A stretch of DNA of 64,000 nt. Origin: Rhyzopertha dominica. Its lineage: Eukaryota; Arthropoda; Insecta; Coleoptera; Bostrichidae. The position numbers and the translations under genes are program-made. Of this stretch, positions 1-11,925 are shown piece by piece. The notes beneath the pieces are model-generated. The model worked only from the letters and a program-made list of their open reading frames with translations, did not search any database and was not told the DNA's origin. Position 1 is the first letter of the stretch. The number at the start of each line of letters is the position of its first letter. The stretch spans positions 7,688,001 through 7,752,000 of the forward strand of contig QCXZ01000053.1 of assembly GCA_025024175.1 (NCBI GenBank), given 5' to 3'.

Positions 1-425
1 AAACTAATGCAGGAATGTATCTTGTTTAAAAGTCAAACGAAGTTGCGATATATGGCTTAATACACATCGATGGCGTAATCGATGTATTGGAACTAAAACG
101 TCGATGTTTTTGAAACTTGTTTTGCACACCCTGTGTGGTTTGACAGAAACATTTTTCTTTATTATGCACGACGAGTCGTCACTGCGCTTCGCGGTTGAAC
201 CTTTCAGCCTATGACTAGACATAATTTTAAAAATGGTATTAAAGTCAGTCCGAGAGGAGGGTGCCCACTAGCAGAGAATGGAGAGTGAAAAAAAAACGAG
301 TCCCAATCATTCAAGTGCAACTGTGTCCGAGGCGAAAAAGAACCAAGAAATCACGTCTGGAGCCGGAGCGTGTCAGGAACATAATTAATGTAACACCTTC
401 AGCTCTGCGGGTTGGCAAAAGGTTG
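1..425. other. No recognisable feature
   Basis: The only open frame is a 72-codon minus-strand frame near the left edge (4-222). Its conceptual protein has no motif I recognise and no splice or repeat context. I see nothing supportable here. Confidence 0.5.
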
Positions 426-429
426 AGTG

Positions 430-1215
430 GATGAGGTCAGGTGCGGCGCTGCCAAAAAAATTACTGAATTTTCAGAAAATTATGGCCTTGACAGTACTGC
501 GAGACATATTCGTAAAGGCCGTTTTGTCATTCAAAAAAGGTATTCGTTAGAAAAATCATTTATTCACACCATTAGTTTCCTACAAAGATATTTAATTTTT
601 TCACATAATTGCCGTTCACTTCTAAACAAGCACCAGCTTCTTCTACCCCTCTGCATAAAAGTTATCCACCTATGAATTGCACCAGTTCATTCACGGATGG
701 ATTCATAAGTGATGTCCAACAAACCATTGTTTGAGGAAATAGTCGCTAGGAGCAAGGTCTGGTCTGTAAGGTGGGTGGTCAAAAAGTTTCTATTGAAAAT
801 CCTGAAACTTCTCCTGTGTTGTGGCAGCATCTGGCGACGAGCATTGTCATGGAGGAGGACTATTCTAGTCAACAGTTTCCCGCGCGTACGATTTTGGATC
901 GCCCCTTCTCAGTTTTGTGGGCGTTTCGCAGTACGTAGCAGTTGCAATTGTTCTTCCATGTTCCGTGAATTCAACAAAAAAAAACGCCCATATTATTGCA
1001 AAAAACGGTCGCCACCATTTTCAGTCATGTAAAGTTGAATGGCTGTATTGACTGTTGTTTGGTTTCGGGGTATCGTAAGATATCCGCGTCTCGTTGCTCG
1101 TAACAATATGGAAAACAAGTCATTTCCGTCTTCTCAATAACGATAAAAACGCCTGTCTACCCTCTAACTCAGGACCAATCGATTTATCTGCATAAGTTGT
1201 TGTAACCACTTCAAC
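430..1215 (-). pseudogene. Decayed mariner-type transposase
   Basis: This is a remnant of a mariner transposase, the enzyme that cuts and pastes TA-flanked DNA elements. Read on the minus strand, the family motifs appear in the right order but in shifting frames. A block resembling VTGDETW lies near 1085-1104, and it reads VTSNET, so the first catalytic aspartate is replaced by asparagine. VLLHDNAR (second aspartate) lies near 840-865. HPPY-PDLAPSDYFL (third aspartate) is found in another frame near 740-780. A C-terminal NGNYVKK block lies near 580-625. Several frameshifts and stops separate these blocks, so the copy is dead. I found no clear terminal inverted repeats. Family assignment is confident from motif order; the subfamily is not. 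Confidence 0.75.
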
Positions 1216-1239
1216 CGCCTAGTAATTCAAGCGAGTTGA

Positions 1240-2290
1240 AGGAAGTCTAGCAGTCAAATATTAAAAAAGTGTGAAAGGTGTATTGTAATGTGGAATGTGG
1301 ATTCATAGTTGGTTATCTTCTAAAAAACTTAAACTTTGCGTGCGATTTAGAAATTCTGCCGGCCCAGTAGATAGTTCTGAATCGAGCAAAGAGTGAAAAG
1401 CCTGGGAACGAGAGGTTCATATGAGCGACACAGATGCCATCTATAGGTACCCATTCGCCTGCAGCGGAGACCCGTAACCCACCAGTAGCCCACCTCATCA
1501 GGCGTCTGAATCTCTGATAAAGGTCTCAGTTTTTGCAAAAAAATGCGGTTCTCTGCAGATCGAAAAACGTCTGTGCCGCGCTACCGTGGTCAGCTGTTTC
1601 CGCTTATTAATCCTCATCAGCATGGTTGTAGTCCAACGTTAATATAAGGTTTTCACGTTCGCTAAGAACAAATACCTACCATATCAACATATTATTTTCA
1701 TGTAAATATTTTGTAAATCACCAGCACTACAACTTCGATACTGTTTGTGGTATAAAAACACTACCAGAACTACATCTAATTGCAAATGACTGTAAAACAA
1801 TTATTGAGGCATTTAATGTTTAAAAATAATGAAAAATCGCTAATATATCCAAAAGGAATATTATAGATAGAGCTAAATATAACTTAATAAGGTTGAAAGG
1901 TCTTTGTTTCTAACAACACNAGAACATTACCTGTTTTTGACGTATCCAAATTNAACTGTGANTTTTTAATGACTTTAAGCGTCTATTTATTTAATTTTGA
2001 ATAGAAATTGTGCTGTGTTACGTGTGAAAATCCCATATGTCTATCGTTTTCATTTTTTTTAAACTTTGATGTTAAGTTAAAAAAATAATAATGTTTTAGA
2101 GAAAGTTTATTAAAAAGGATACATTCTGTATAAATATAATAATATGCCACATTAATCCGATATGAAACAACGTAAAGCTACAAAAATACACTATTATTTA
2201 GTATGCTAACCAGGATTCTTTTCGATAGAAACCTTAGCATTTAAATATTTTCAAGACAAGTAACAGTTACATAGGTGTGACACTAAACAG
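1240..2290. other. Anonymous AT-rich sequence
   Basis: Two overlapping minus-strand frames of about 60 codons (1313-1538) show no motif I know. The rest is AT-rich with Ns at 1920, 1953 and 1962. No gene or repeat boundary is visible. Confidence 0.4.
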
Positions 2291-2584
2291 TACGCTCTTT
2301 AGACGCTAATTAATGGAACCACAGGCAACACCAATATTGACCGGGCATTTACATAAAGGCAGGTTCTTAGCCGAGTTTTTTGTTAGACAATGTCCTAAAA
2401 CTGCTTGGACAAACAAACGCAATTGTCTGACAAAACGTAGGGATTGTTTGCCGTTGTAATTAAGTTGGACCATGAGGCAGCGTGTCGCATTGTGAACATT
2501 TCTGAGTTTTTTCGTGATTGTTTTATTTGTTAGCGCGGTGAAGAAGTCATAGTTTAACAAAATAGAGGTTTTACGTTATTATTC

Positions 2585-3305
2585 TTGCATAGGGTAAAAT
2601 CTTGACCGCATTCAAATTTCCATCGATGAAAAAAGGCCCAATAATGTGCTCACCGGTAATACAACACCAGACATTTACATCTGAGGGTGTTGTTTGTGGA
2701 CTTGTTCCATCCAATGTGGATTTGTGTCCGACCAATATCTGTAATTATGTCTATTCACATTACCATTGAGGCAAAAAGTCGCCTCAGCAGAAAAAACATA
2801 ATCCAATTTAAAATGTTTCTATTTTCATCTATCATCTTTATAGCAGTTTCGCAAAATTCAATCCTACGATCGAAATCATCTTCGCTCACTTCTTGTAATA
2901 AGTGAATTTTGTGCGGATGAAACTTCTCTTTTTTAAAATTTTATGGTCAGATCTTCTGCTAATATGGTGAGTGAGAGCACGCTGTTGTAGAACACTTGGG
3001 ATTCTCTTGCATATCTAAAAGGACATTCAGGCTACTTTCCTCACTCGTAGCAACCTTTGGACGTCCTGGATTTTTTTGACGCTTTTTAACACCGTCGGTT
3101 TCGTCAAAACGTTGTAATGTTTTAATAACTGTTGATCTGGCAATTGGTTCACGATATTCATGAATTTTGCATTGCATTGCATATGAAAAATATTATCTAT
3201 GCATAAAATACTTTCAAATAAATTAATTTTATGCTGTGTCAAATCACCCCTTGGACCACGGAAAGAGAGGGGGTTGCAACCCTCGATTATTTCCCCTTGT
3301 CGCAT
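2585..3305 (-). pseudogene. Degenerate IS630/Tc1/mariner superfamily transposase
   Basis: On the minus strand, 3177-2959 carries a helix-turn-helix segment: RSTVIKTLQRF, then a GRPK-type linker, then a block like SLNVLLDMQENP. Further along the same strand come FHPHKIHLLQEV, then DDFDRRIEFCE, and near 2610-2640 FIDGNLNA-like residues (read as FFIDGNLNAVK). This order (helix-turn-helix, K-HP-K--L-QEL, DFDRR--FC, IIGP-F-DG-L) is that of insect transposases related to the better preserved copy at 51.2-52.7 kb. Frame changes and stops are frequent and no catalytic triad can be read, so it is inactive. An 11 bp inverted repeat, ttttgtacggc at 3309-3319 against 3360-3370, lies just outside and may mark an old terminus. 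Confidence 0.6.
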
Positions 3306-3379
3306 GATTTTTGTACGGCGTTGCGGAATAATGGATTAGAAGCAGTATTGGAAACTGATGCCGTACAAAATCTAATGAC

Positions 3380-5140
3380 CAAATTTACTCTGGAAATTGT
3401 CGGAAAATAAAAAAAAAATCCGATTTTTTGGCGCACCATTTTTTTACGGCACTACGCGTTTTCTTATTATTTTTCATGGATCTATCGATGGTAAGAATGC
3501 CATACAAAAATATATGATCAAAATGTACTCACTCTACCTGTACTTTTTTAATTCTCATCTGTACTCAGTTGGACAGCTTACAAGTGACGGCATAGTGCTG
3601 AATCTTATTATTTTATGCTCTTATATCGTTCTAGATAGGTCACCTGGTGGTTCAAATGACCCATAATTTTTTTAGCACGGGCCTGTAGTCTAATTGATAT
3701 ACTGCAAGGAATTGTTTTTTTAATACCAAAACCAAAACAATTATTTGCACAGGTTTTGAAATTTGTTGTATATGACAAGATATTTTTACAATATAACCTG
3801 CCAATAATTTATTTCATTTATCTTCAAGGACAAAAAGCAGAGCTCCTTCGAGGGGATATCTAAAAATGAATTTTTTTTTTTTTCTACAAATCCACAACAA
3901 ACACAGAATGGTGAAGAGAGAAGTTATCATTTAAGTTGAACCCTTTCGGCAAATATTAGCTGAACAGAAACGCATGTCCGTTCTATTTTAATTGTTACTG
4001 TTACTAGAACGCTGATTTATATGTATTCAAACAAAACGAACCTATAATTTCGCTCCTGTTAATTTTTATTAGCCGGCACTGTTACTCAACCTTGTTCCAT
4101 CGATTCCGCATTGCCGGAGATCGTTGTTTTTCGAACTTTTTTCGTTTCGCAACTCGTCTAGCAGGCTGCTGCAGCGAAATGGAAGTAATTGTTCTGTTCA
4201 GGCATGTCGAGATAACGATCTATTCGCCTATTACTGATTGTAGAGCAACTGTTCACCCACAACTCAACTGGCCTAGATACCTCTAAACCCAGATGGCCAA
4301 TGACATCATCTTTGCCAGTTAAACGGACGTGTTGCGTGCATTTCATGCATGATACGTCCATATTTATTGAAGTAATTATAATGATGGCGTTTCGAATTGA
4401 TTTGCTTAAGCTAAAAGTATTTGTTTTGAATTGAGAGGATAATGCAAATTACAATAGTCGTAATTTGTCTACTAATTTAATTATCTACGGAGTTTGTGGA
4501 TTGCGTAACACTGTGTGCGAGTAGAAAGTGCCAATCTCCTTTATCTTGGCTAATAGAACAATATAATAATAGAATTTCATGCCGTTTATTTTGTAATGGA
4601 AACCCACAAGATCTAAATGTTAATAACAATGAACTAATACTGAAGATCAGACAAAATATCATAACAGCAAGATGTTTTAGGTGTTCGTAAATCAGTTTGT
4701 GGCAAGCAATATTGCTGTGTTCCACTGAATGTATTGAACTGTTTAATAAAAGTGGTGGTATCCTAGTATGGGCATTTATCGTGAAAATCATTGATGAACT
4801 AAATGATGCAACAACGTTGCTCGTCGCCATGTAGCTGTAAAAGGCATGTGACAATAAGATGCCAAAGGTATGTTGACTCAAGTGACAGTACGTCGAGCAG
4901 TTATTTTAAGAATGCTGTTTTTGTTTCGCATTTGTGGTTATTATCGCTTTCTTGGTTTAAGTAATAACATTTGTTATAAAAAAATTAAGTGGCCATCAAA
5001 GTCCGTTTGGCCAACACTATGCTGCGTGATTAGTTTAATTGTTGGAGTTGAAGTTACGGGGTACAAAGTTTGTATCTGTCTCGGAAGTCAAAGAAAAGTA
5101 TCTTTGACGGGACTACTTATTTAAGTACTCGTTGATATAC
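3380..5140. other. Anonymous sequence with weak open frames
   Basis: Open frames of 64 to 134 codons occur on both strands (3397-3666 +, 4092-4286 +, 4477-4881 -). They overlap each other antisense, are mostly hydrophobic or low complexity, and show no motif I recognise. I do not support any as a gene. Confidence 0.4.
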
Positions 5141-5310
5141 AGAGTGCCTCTTCCCCCTAAAATCGCTGAATTTGTTAAAGTTTGGAAAAAATCTGAAACA
5201 AGCTAATTTAACAAAATTTTATCATGGGTTTAAATTTTCAGACTTATACCTTATCGGCTACATACAGTCTTCTCTCCCATAGTGATTAATGAAGTGTTAA
5301 ACCCCTAATA

Positions 5311-5553
5311 TTAAAAAAAGAGCACTAATAATAAATCTGGGGACCGGAGTGGCCAAAGAAAAGGCCTATTGTTGGCTATCCGTTGATCATAAAACATCAT
5401 GCAAAATTTGTTTATTATATGAGTACTTCGTAGAGGTGTGCCGACATTTTCGTTAAATTTTCGGTTGACAAAGGGAACCTTTTTTGTCACATAGCTGCGA
5501 AATACTTTTGTTCTAGAACGCCAAAGTATTTTTCGGTATAGAACATAAAACAA
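5311..5553 (-). pseudogene. Transposase C-terminal fragment
   Basis: The minus-strand frame ends with NNRPFLWPLRSPDLL. This matches the block around the third catalytic acid of IS630/Tc1/mariner-superfamily transposases (usually RIG-GP--WP-RSPDLTPLDFFLWG). The residues after SPDL do not continue the motif (LLVLFF), consistent with a small frameshift. Nothing upstream is clear enough to name. The fragment is probably related to the remnants at 2.6-3.3 kb and 51-52 kb. Confidence 0.45.
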
Positions 5554-5699
5554 ATGTTACTGTCTCGACGATTTTTTGGGGATTATTTGTGAAACAGAAC
5601 TTTGTGCCGCTTCCAATACTTCTAGTAAATACCCATCTTCACTTTCCGAGCTCATTTTCAATTAAATACTCTTTCACACCCTTTAGAGTTTGAATAATT

Positions 5700-6920
5700 A
5701 CAATATATTATAATTATGAAATTACTTTTTCTGACAAATGGCTATTTACGACCAGTCAACTATAAATTGCGCAAGCAATTTTTTTTAAATTGTTCAAGAT
5801 GTTCAGATACCCTACACCTATAAGTTAATGAAAATAGTTGCACCCGGAGCAATTGAACATTGACCAACTTGTCAGGATACTATCATTCCTTATTGCATAG
5901 TAAACATTAAACTGTCAATATTCTTGAAAATTTTGCTCTCCAAATACATGTAAATTTTAATCACTTTAGTAATGAGGATAGTATTGACTGAAAATACCGT
6001 TTTTGTATTTGGTTTCATCAGTCTAAATGACATCATCAAGAAATATCGTTTCCTTGTGACCAACTTAAAATAAAATCGCAAAATTTCAGTAAGATGGGTA
6101 TAATTTAAATGATGTGTTATGGAGGATGCATTCAATTTCTGTTTTCATATAATAAACCACCTGTAAGTACAGAGACCTACATTAGCTTTTGCTCGATAAC
6201 GTTTGAGCAAATTGAAAAAGTCCAAGGAAAAAAACATAAAAATAATAACCTAAACGTACGTACGTATGAACTAAACCAGGCAGTGGTTAAAATACGGCAA
6301 CAGTGGTTGACAATACATAAAAATTATCGCAATACTAAGATTTTTTAAATTTTATTATAAACAATGATTACAAAACTGAATATACACTAAAACAGCTTAT
6401 GAATATTTAATACATACCATATATGGATAGCAGATTTGTTGAAACATCAAGCAATGTTAAACTAAAACTGCTGTGATGAAATATTGGTCTAACTTCCTAT
6501 GAATCATTCATACATCTTCCTAGCTGATTAAATGAAGTACACAAAAATGTTAAATTAACATCGTATGTTTGTTGTAGCGACATACTGGAATTTTTAAAAG
6601 CACAGCTCGAATTGTTTTGTTAAACTTTTAAAACTTTGTACTTCAATCATGGCAATAATTTCAACTTCTAGCGAATGATTCCATTAACCAAGTAAATATG
6701 TCAACTCAATGTTACTAACTTGTTTATATGGATGTCTATTTTGGATTAACAATTATCTACGTTTGAGTTTCAAAAGATAGTGATATCGTTAACTTAAAAA
6801 GAATGCTCTGCGCTGTGCCTGTTTTATGTTACGGATCGTAGCGCTTGACAATCGCAATACCTGCTAAGCCATTATTGATTGTCATCAAATACGAGGAGAT
6901 ATTTTTATATTATCCACACA
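5700..6920. other. AT-rich sequence without recognised features
   Basis: Short overlapping frames only (5890-6135 -, 6109-6348 +), with no domain signature, no repeats and no splice-like organisation that I can support. Confidence 0.4.
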
Positions 6921-6949
6921 GCTTGAAGGAAAAGAGTTGGGAGGAAAGT

Positions 6950-7140
6950 AATATTTTATTTTTCAACGTATGATCCATTTACGATAACACATCCTTTGGT
7001 AATTCCTTAAAAAGCTCCTCCACCGTTTCCTGCAGGTGTTTATCCCCAGGAAATCTCGGCTGTAGGGTGGATGTTCCATTTTTACAAAACCGTTTGCGTC
7101 GATTATTTCTCGGACTTAGCTAACTTTGTGGACTATTGAT
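6950..7140 (-). pseudogene. Possible mariner transposase C-terminus
   Basis: The minus-strand reading gives HPPYSRDF, resembling the HPPYSPDL block, and about 40 residues later CVIVNGSYVEK, resembling the mariner C-terminal NGDYVEK. The spacing is much shorter than in an intact enzyme, implying an internal deletion. Only these two short matches support the call. Confidence 0.3.
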
Positions 7141-7149
7141 TGCAGTTGT

Positions 7150-8640
7150 GGTACCTTTTATGTTGTTTGGCAGTTTACAGTTTTTTGATTGTTTCTTTAA
7201 ACCTTTCTTGTTATTGTAGAATTTTTTTTGTGTATTCAATCAATAAGATTCCTTGTACATTCCAATACATCGTCTCCATCAGCTTTCCATATGAATTCTT
7301 CTTTCTTGCATTCTTCTGCGGTGGAGGGTGAAGATATGTCTTGTGGAGCCACTTCATGCATTCATGTTTTGTCGATTAATGCCAGTGGCACACTAACGTT
7401 TTATTTCGAAAAAAGCATGGGAGTAAGCATGTCCAACGTGCTGAGGCCTTATTAATTTATGTAGCTTCAGACATCGGTGCTTCATCAACAATGATTGAAA
7501 CTGTTATTCTTTGACCAAAATTGTTTTGTTTTCGTTGGTTCTTGCTTCTACAAACCTTCCACATCTTGGGTCGTCCTGAATTGATTCCCTACCTTGTCCA
7601 AATTGTTTGAACCAAAGTTTGATTATAAAATAAGGCGGTGCATTATCCACTTATACTATATTAATTATCCTTTGGGGAATATCCTTGGGTCAGTTTCTTT
7701 TTTTTAGCAAACAATTTAATTACGTTTTTACGTTCTATTTTAACTAATTTTTTCAGTCAAGGCAACTTAAACACGAAAGGCCGGTTTCTCTTTGTTAAAA
7801 AACTTAGAGATCGTTACGTTTTAGTCCTGACTAGGCATATAATTATAAAAAGCTTCCTTCAAATTATTCATATCTTTAAGCTGTAGATGAGAGTCTTTCT
7901 AAACAAGTACATACGCATTTAGTTTTTGAGCGATATTTATAAACACTGCGAACAAAGCTATAAGTAAAATACCTCACCATGCAGCATGCGTGCACATTAC
8001 TGTCAGAACAAGCTGCACTACAATCGTTTCGCAACCGCAAAATTGATTCCTTATTTACAACTGTCATTACGCGCTCCCCAACAATGAATCCCTTGGACGA
8101 GTTCAAAGACGAGACGCATCGTAAAGCGCGTAACTCCCGAGTTATTAAATTCAATTTTAACACCCCTCGTTGGATCTTCTAAATTCCACGTTATAAAACC
8201 GAATTATGTATTTTAATGTCGACAGGCTAATGGCCGGCCATTACAGAGGTGTTTCATGATGGCGGCAGCACATCCGCGTTAATGTGTGGTCCACGAATGG
8301 AGTTTTTATAACCCGCAATCGGTTTAATAAAGAAGGCAAATAATTCAATAGCAATTTACGTGGCGGTTGTTTATTAAGAAAAGGGAATGCTTTCTGAATT
8401 AATTCAGGCAATGGACAGTTGGGTAATTCCTCTTATGATGTTCAGTTTCGATTTTTAAAAAACATACTTTTTTAAACTTCATCACAGTTTGTTTTTTTAC
8501 ATATATATTTACACATATTTACATATATTTTAGCGTTGGCGTAATTTACGAGTATATTACCCGTTTCCTTAAATTACTACTTGCAGTTTAGAAGCTAAAT
8601 TCAGAAGCCTAAAAAAAATCAAAGGCATTTGCCACAGCCG
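7150..8640. other. Anonymous sequence, partly higher GC
   Basis: Opposed frames at 7876-8163 (-) and 7979-8182 (+) overlap and show no motif. 8200-8400 is richer in GC than its surroundings and looks like unique non-coding DNA. 8490-8540 is a ttacatat-type low-complexity run. Confidence 0.35.
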
Positions 8641-8699
8641 ATATTAATTAATGGTGGAAGCAGTTGACAGGGTTATCTGCTAATGAATGTAATAAATTT

Positions 8700-8939
8700 T
8701 AATACTAATTTTTGTTAAACTACGTTACATTATGCACAAGATTACCGATGTGTATAAATATTTGGCGCTCCGTTCCATGTTGTGTTTGTCTACAAATTGT
8801 AGTATAGCTCTTGTCACTCTAAGCGCGGTTTTTGTCCTCTCTTTGACTATTTCTCTGCGGTTGAGTTTGCTTGTTATGTAGGTTCCCAGGTATTTTATTT
8901 TGTTTGTCAACCTTATATTTCTGCCCCCTAGTTTGTATA
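8700..8939 (-). pseudogene. LINE reverse transcriptase, 3' part (split by mariner)
   Basis: The minus-strand frame reads KIKYLGTYITS, then RTKTALRVTRAI and AKYLYTSVIL. This is the segment after the polymerase core in RTE-like LINEs (usually FKYLG--IT, then a run of basic and helical residues). It continues the reading from 10272-10870 if the mariner at 8940-10271 is ignored: the residues just before the mariner are Y-K-LGGRNIRLTNK. The two parts are therefore one LINE interrupted by the mariner. Stops on both sides show that the LINE was already degenerate or has decayed since. Confidence 0.8.
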
Positions 8940-8970
8940 CGAGGCATGTTTTTTAAGTAAGTACCGTTTT
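8940..8970. repeat. Mariner left terminal inverted repeat
   Basis: 31 bp, identical to the reverse complement of 10241-10271. The outer base follows the duplicated TA at 8938-8939. Confidence 0.95.
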
Positions 8971-9037
8971 GGAATTAAAAAAAGACGTGCAAAGATATCG
9001 CAATAATTTTATCTCACATGAAAGCCTTTACCTTAAT

Positions 9038-10118
9038 CTACTTTTCTACATAATTTCCGTGAATATTGAGGCACTTGTCATAACGTGGCACCAGTTTTTG
9101 AATACACTCCTCATAAAATTCTGCCGCCTGACTTGTTAACCACTGTGTCACAAAAGTTTCGACTTCGTTATCGTCTTGAAGACGCTGACCAGCCAGGTGT
9201 TTCTTCAAGTGCAGGAACAAATGGTAGTCGCTGGGCGCCAGATCAGGGCTGTATGGAGGATGATCTAGAGTTTCCCATTTAAAAGATTTGATGAGATCTT
9301 TGGTCCGATTAGCCACATGTGGACGGGCATTGTCATGCAGCAAAACGATACCCTTACTCAACTTGCCACGTCTTTTGTTCTGGATTGCACGAAGCAGATT
9401 GTTCAATGTCTTACAATAAGACGCTGCATTGATTGTCTCATTACGAGGCAGAAACTCCACTAGCAGTACTCCTTTTCTGTCCCAAAAAACTGTGCACATG
9501 ATTTTCCGGGCAGAAATTGTTTGCTTAAACTTCACTTTTTTGGGTGATGATGAATGTCGCCATTCCATGGATTGTTGTTTCGATTCTGGTGTGACGTAGG
9601 CCACCCATGTTTCGTCACCAGTAACAATTTGGTCTAAAAAAATCTTCACCTTCATTGTGGTACCGCTCAAGGAAAGTCAATGCACTGCCTAAACGTTAGG
9701 TTTTGTGCAAATCCGTCAACATTTTCGGAACCCAACATGAACACAATTTCCGGTAATTCAAGTTCTCGGTCACAATGCGATACAAAATACTACGAGAATA
9801 TTGAGGAAAGCAGTCGCACAATGATGAAATTGTAAAGCGTCTGTTTTCTCTCACCTTTTCGTTCATTTTCTGCACCAAATCTTCATTAACGACCGAAGGA
9901 CGCCCNNTCCGTTCTTCATCATGCACATTTGTGCGGCCATCTTTAAATGCTCTCACCCATTTCCTTACCATTCCATCACTCATAATGTTTTGTCCGTAAA
10001 CTTCACAGATCTCACGATGAATATCGATCGGTTTTACGCCTTTAGCACTAAGAAATCGTATAACAGCCCGTACTTCACAATCGGCGGGACTCACGATTGT
10101 CGGAGGCATCTTAAACAC
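9038..10118 (-). pseudogene. Mariner transposase, interrupted (D,D34D)
   Basis: The enzyme would bind the element's ends and cut and rejoin DNA at TA. The N-terminal part (10118-9696) holds the paired helix-turn-helix region, including a VRKWVRAFKDGR block, and ends at LTDLHKT followed by a stop. The C-terminal part (9670-9038) holds VTGDETW (D19 of that frame), LLHDNARPHV (D113) and SPDLAPSDYHLF (D148). D113 and D148 have 34 residues between them, as in classical mariners. All three catalytic residues remain. The breaks are one nonsense codon near 9697-9699, a one-base frameshift in a T-rich run near 9635-9645, and two unresolved bases (NN at 9906-9907) that may be an assembly matter. The start at 10118 gives an N-terminus of the usual length. 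Few lesions suggest a young copy. Confidence 0.93.
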
Positions 10119-10240
10119 TCAGTAAACAACGTATACAATGAAGAATCAAACTGTAATGGCGTCAGTGCGTAGACAAGAGATGCAGGTAACCAGCGCGCAT
10201 GCGCGGAAAACCGACCGTAGCGCTGCGGCGGCGGAATCGG

Positions 10241-10271
10241 AAAACGGTACTTACTTAAAAAACATGCCTCG
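10241..10271. repeat. Mariner right terminal inverted repeat
   Basis: 31 bp, the perfect inverted partner of 8940-8970, followed by TA at 10272-10273. Confidence 0.95.
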
Positions 10272-10870
10272 TATTATATGTACTTACTTGTCATTAAGTT
10301 TTCTCCCTAAACGGGTCTCTTCTCATGACCATGGTTTTGTTGTAGCTTATAGTCAGCCTGTTTTCTGATAGGTTATCTTCTACGTTATTGAGAAAGTCGG
10401 TCAAATCTTTTTAGTTCTCTGTGATTACCACCAGGTCATCCGCATATGTCAGAATAAACGTTTTTATTTCCTTGTCTGTTATATTTTTTAGTTGTCCTAT
10501 AATTTTTTGTATGTTGTCATCTAAGACAATTGTAAATATTCTTGGTGATATGGCGAATCCTTGCTTTACTTCTCTATTTTTGTTTGTTTTACCGGAGGTG
10601 TTTGGCCAAACCATTGTACCGTTGTATCTTCGTGTAGACAGGCCTTGGTTATCCTATTGATTAGGTATTGGGGTACCTTTTTCTTTGCCAGGATTTCTGG
10701 TACAGATTGATGACTTATCATATTGAATGATTTCTTTAAGTTTATAGACATGACGCACATCTTTGTATCTTCTCTTCATTTTTCTTCTTACTATTTAGTA
10801 GCCAAGCTGTTGTTATTATTTTATGAATTCTTGTTTTATGATTTCGGGTCTTTATTTCTAGTGGTAAATT
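10272..10870 (-). pseudogene. LINE reverse transcriptase, 5' part (split by mariner)
   Basis: Minus-strand frames read INLKKSFNMISHQSVPEIL (first RT aspartate region, with D changed to N). Next comes a G-FAISPRIF block (the usual QGD-LSP--F), then TYADDLVVITEN, which contains the YADD catalytic motif, then a KDLTDFLNNV segment ending at the mariner insertion. The product would copy LINE RNA into DNA at the target site. The frame changes near 10600 and there is a stop just after ITEN. Its continuation is at 8700-8939. A fragment with the same ADDLVVITEN signature occurs at 59.5-59.9 kb on the same strand, so this is a family with at least two copies here. Confidence 0.85.
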
Positions 10871-10885
10871 TGTAAATAGCTACCT

Positions 10886-11107
10886 GTGACACATGCTTTT
10901 TATGATCGACCTGTTATATTTTCTTCCATTACATCCTTAAACAGGTATACTGATGAACTTAAGCAAATTAAACACATCCTCGATGCCGTAAGCATAATAG
11001 CAAATCACCTGAAAGATAACTGTGCTCGTAAAGCACACAAATCACTCAAAGCACATGATAGAAGGAAGATTACTGATGCCAAACGATTAAAAAAGCACAT
11101 TTTCTAG
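10886..11107 (+). other. Unidentified open frame, 73 codons
   Basis: The predicted peptide is hydrophilic and lysine-rich in its second half (LKQIKHILDAVSI, then KAHKSLKAHDRRK). Near its start a pyrimidine-rich stretch is followed by aaacag/gtatac, so a splice acceptor is conceivable. It could be a piece of LINE coding sequence upstream of the jockey-like RT at 11237, or chance. I do not recognise it. Confidence 0.2.
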
Positions 11108-11236
11108 AGCACCCAACACCAAGAGGGCAACATGGCGAGTCACAAATGTAAACAAAGGTACATAATAGCTAAAATAATATATGCCCAATTTACCCAAACA
11201 TCATAAATAATTACTTTGTAATTATCTGCAAAAATT

Positions 11237-11925
11237 TTGATATTTGTAACCAAACGGAAGCTTGAAACTCCAACAAAATACGAGCTTGAACAATGCTCAA
11301 TCCTTTTTCCTGCCTGGAGAGTGTCGCCCCAGTATTTATTAACATTGACAAACTCTCTAAGAAACATAACTTCTAATGATTACAGTCATCTAAGCGTCAA
11401 ACTTTCGAAAGCAACCATACCATATATAGCAGAACCAATGCCATATGTTATGAATAATTGTTTTACTGCTGTATACTTTCCAGATACACTAAAGCTTTCA
11501 ATAGTCAGGCCTTCATATAAAACCTGCGAATTATCGACCAATATCTATTCTTTTAGCAATATCGAAACATACGGAACTACACTTAAAAACACAATTGTTG
11601 ACTATCTTAATTTGAATAACTCAACAGTAACGGCAGTAAGCAATTTAATACTTAAAGTTTGCGAAGCATTCGATGAAAATATAACAACACAGGTAGCATT
11701 CTACGATTTTTTATGAACAATTTCAACACTATGAGATTAAAGTTAAAGTTAATAAAANCCTATCTGACAAATAGAATGCAAAGAGTTGTCACGGTAGCGG
11801 GCTTTTTAACCTAGCAAGAGATCATAACGNGCGTACCACAAGGTCCCATCATTGACCCCCTCTTATTCATTTATATTATATCCTCAAATATTGATGTACT
11901 GGATTGTTATCTATTTGAAGATGAC
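11237..11925 (+). pseudogene. Jockey-like LINE reverse transcriptase, N-terminal part
   Basis: The + strand frame is a diverged reverse transcriptase of the jockey/CR1 type. NCFTAVYFPDTLKLSIVRPSYK corresponds to the usual N--F--G-FPD-LK-A-V-P-YK, followed by a block in place of NYRPIS and then VSNLILKVCEAFDE. After a stop at 11716 the reading goes on in pieces: SYLTNRMQRVV, then VPQGPIIDPLLFIYI, then LFEDD at the catalytic YADD site. There the Ty3/gypsy element begins. The continuation is at 14618-14897. N bases at 11758 and 11830 add uncertainty, but several true stops show it is dead. Confidence 0.85.
11921..11925. repeat. Gypsy target-site duplication, left copy
   Basis: atgac, identical to 14618-14622. 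The two flank the gypsy element exactly, adjoining the tgt and aca ends of its LTRs. Confidence 0.85.

Larger units (their letters stand above)
8940..10271 (-). mobile_element. Nearly complete mariner element, 1,332 bp
   Basis: A 31 bp sequence at 8940-8970 (starting cgaggcatgttttttaag) is repeated perfectly in inverted orientation at 10241-10271. TA lies immediately outside both ends (8938-8939 and 10272-10273), the hallmark target duplication of mariner. The single transposase reads on the minus strand and has a D,D34D signature. The length is normal for the family (about 1.3 kb). Perfect termini imply a fairly recent insertion or good preservation. It lies inside an RTE-like LINE, so it is younger than that LINE. 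The transposase is broken, so this copy cannot move by itself. Confidence 0.95.

Noticed and set aside
1480..1530. cctgatgaggtgggc on the minus strand, like a hammerhead core
   Set aside because: There is no GAAA or cleavage triplet at a suitable distance and stem II cannot form.
4477..4881. 134-codon minus frame, the longest in its area
   Set aside because: No domain, no splice context and an overlapping opposite frame; its composition fits chance in AT-rich DNA.
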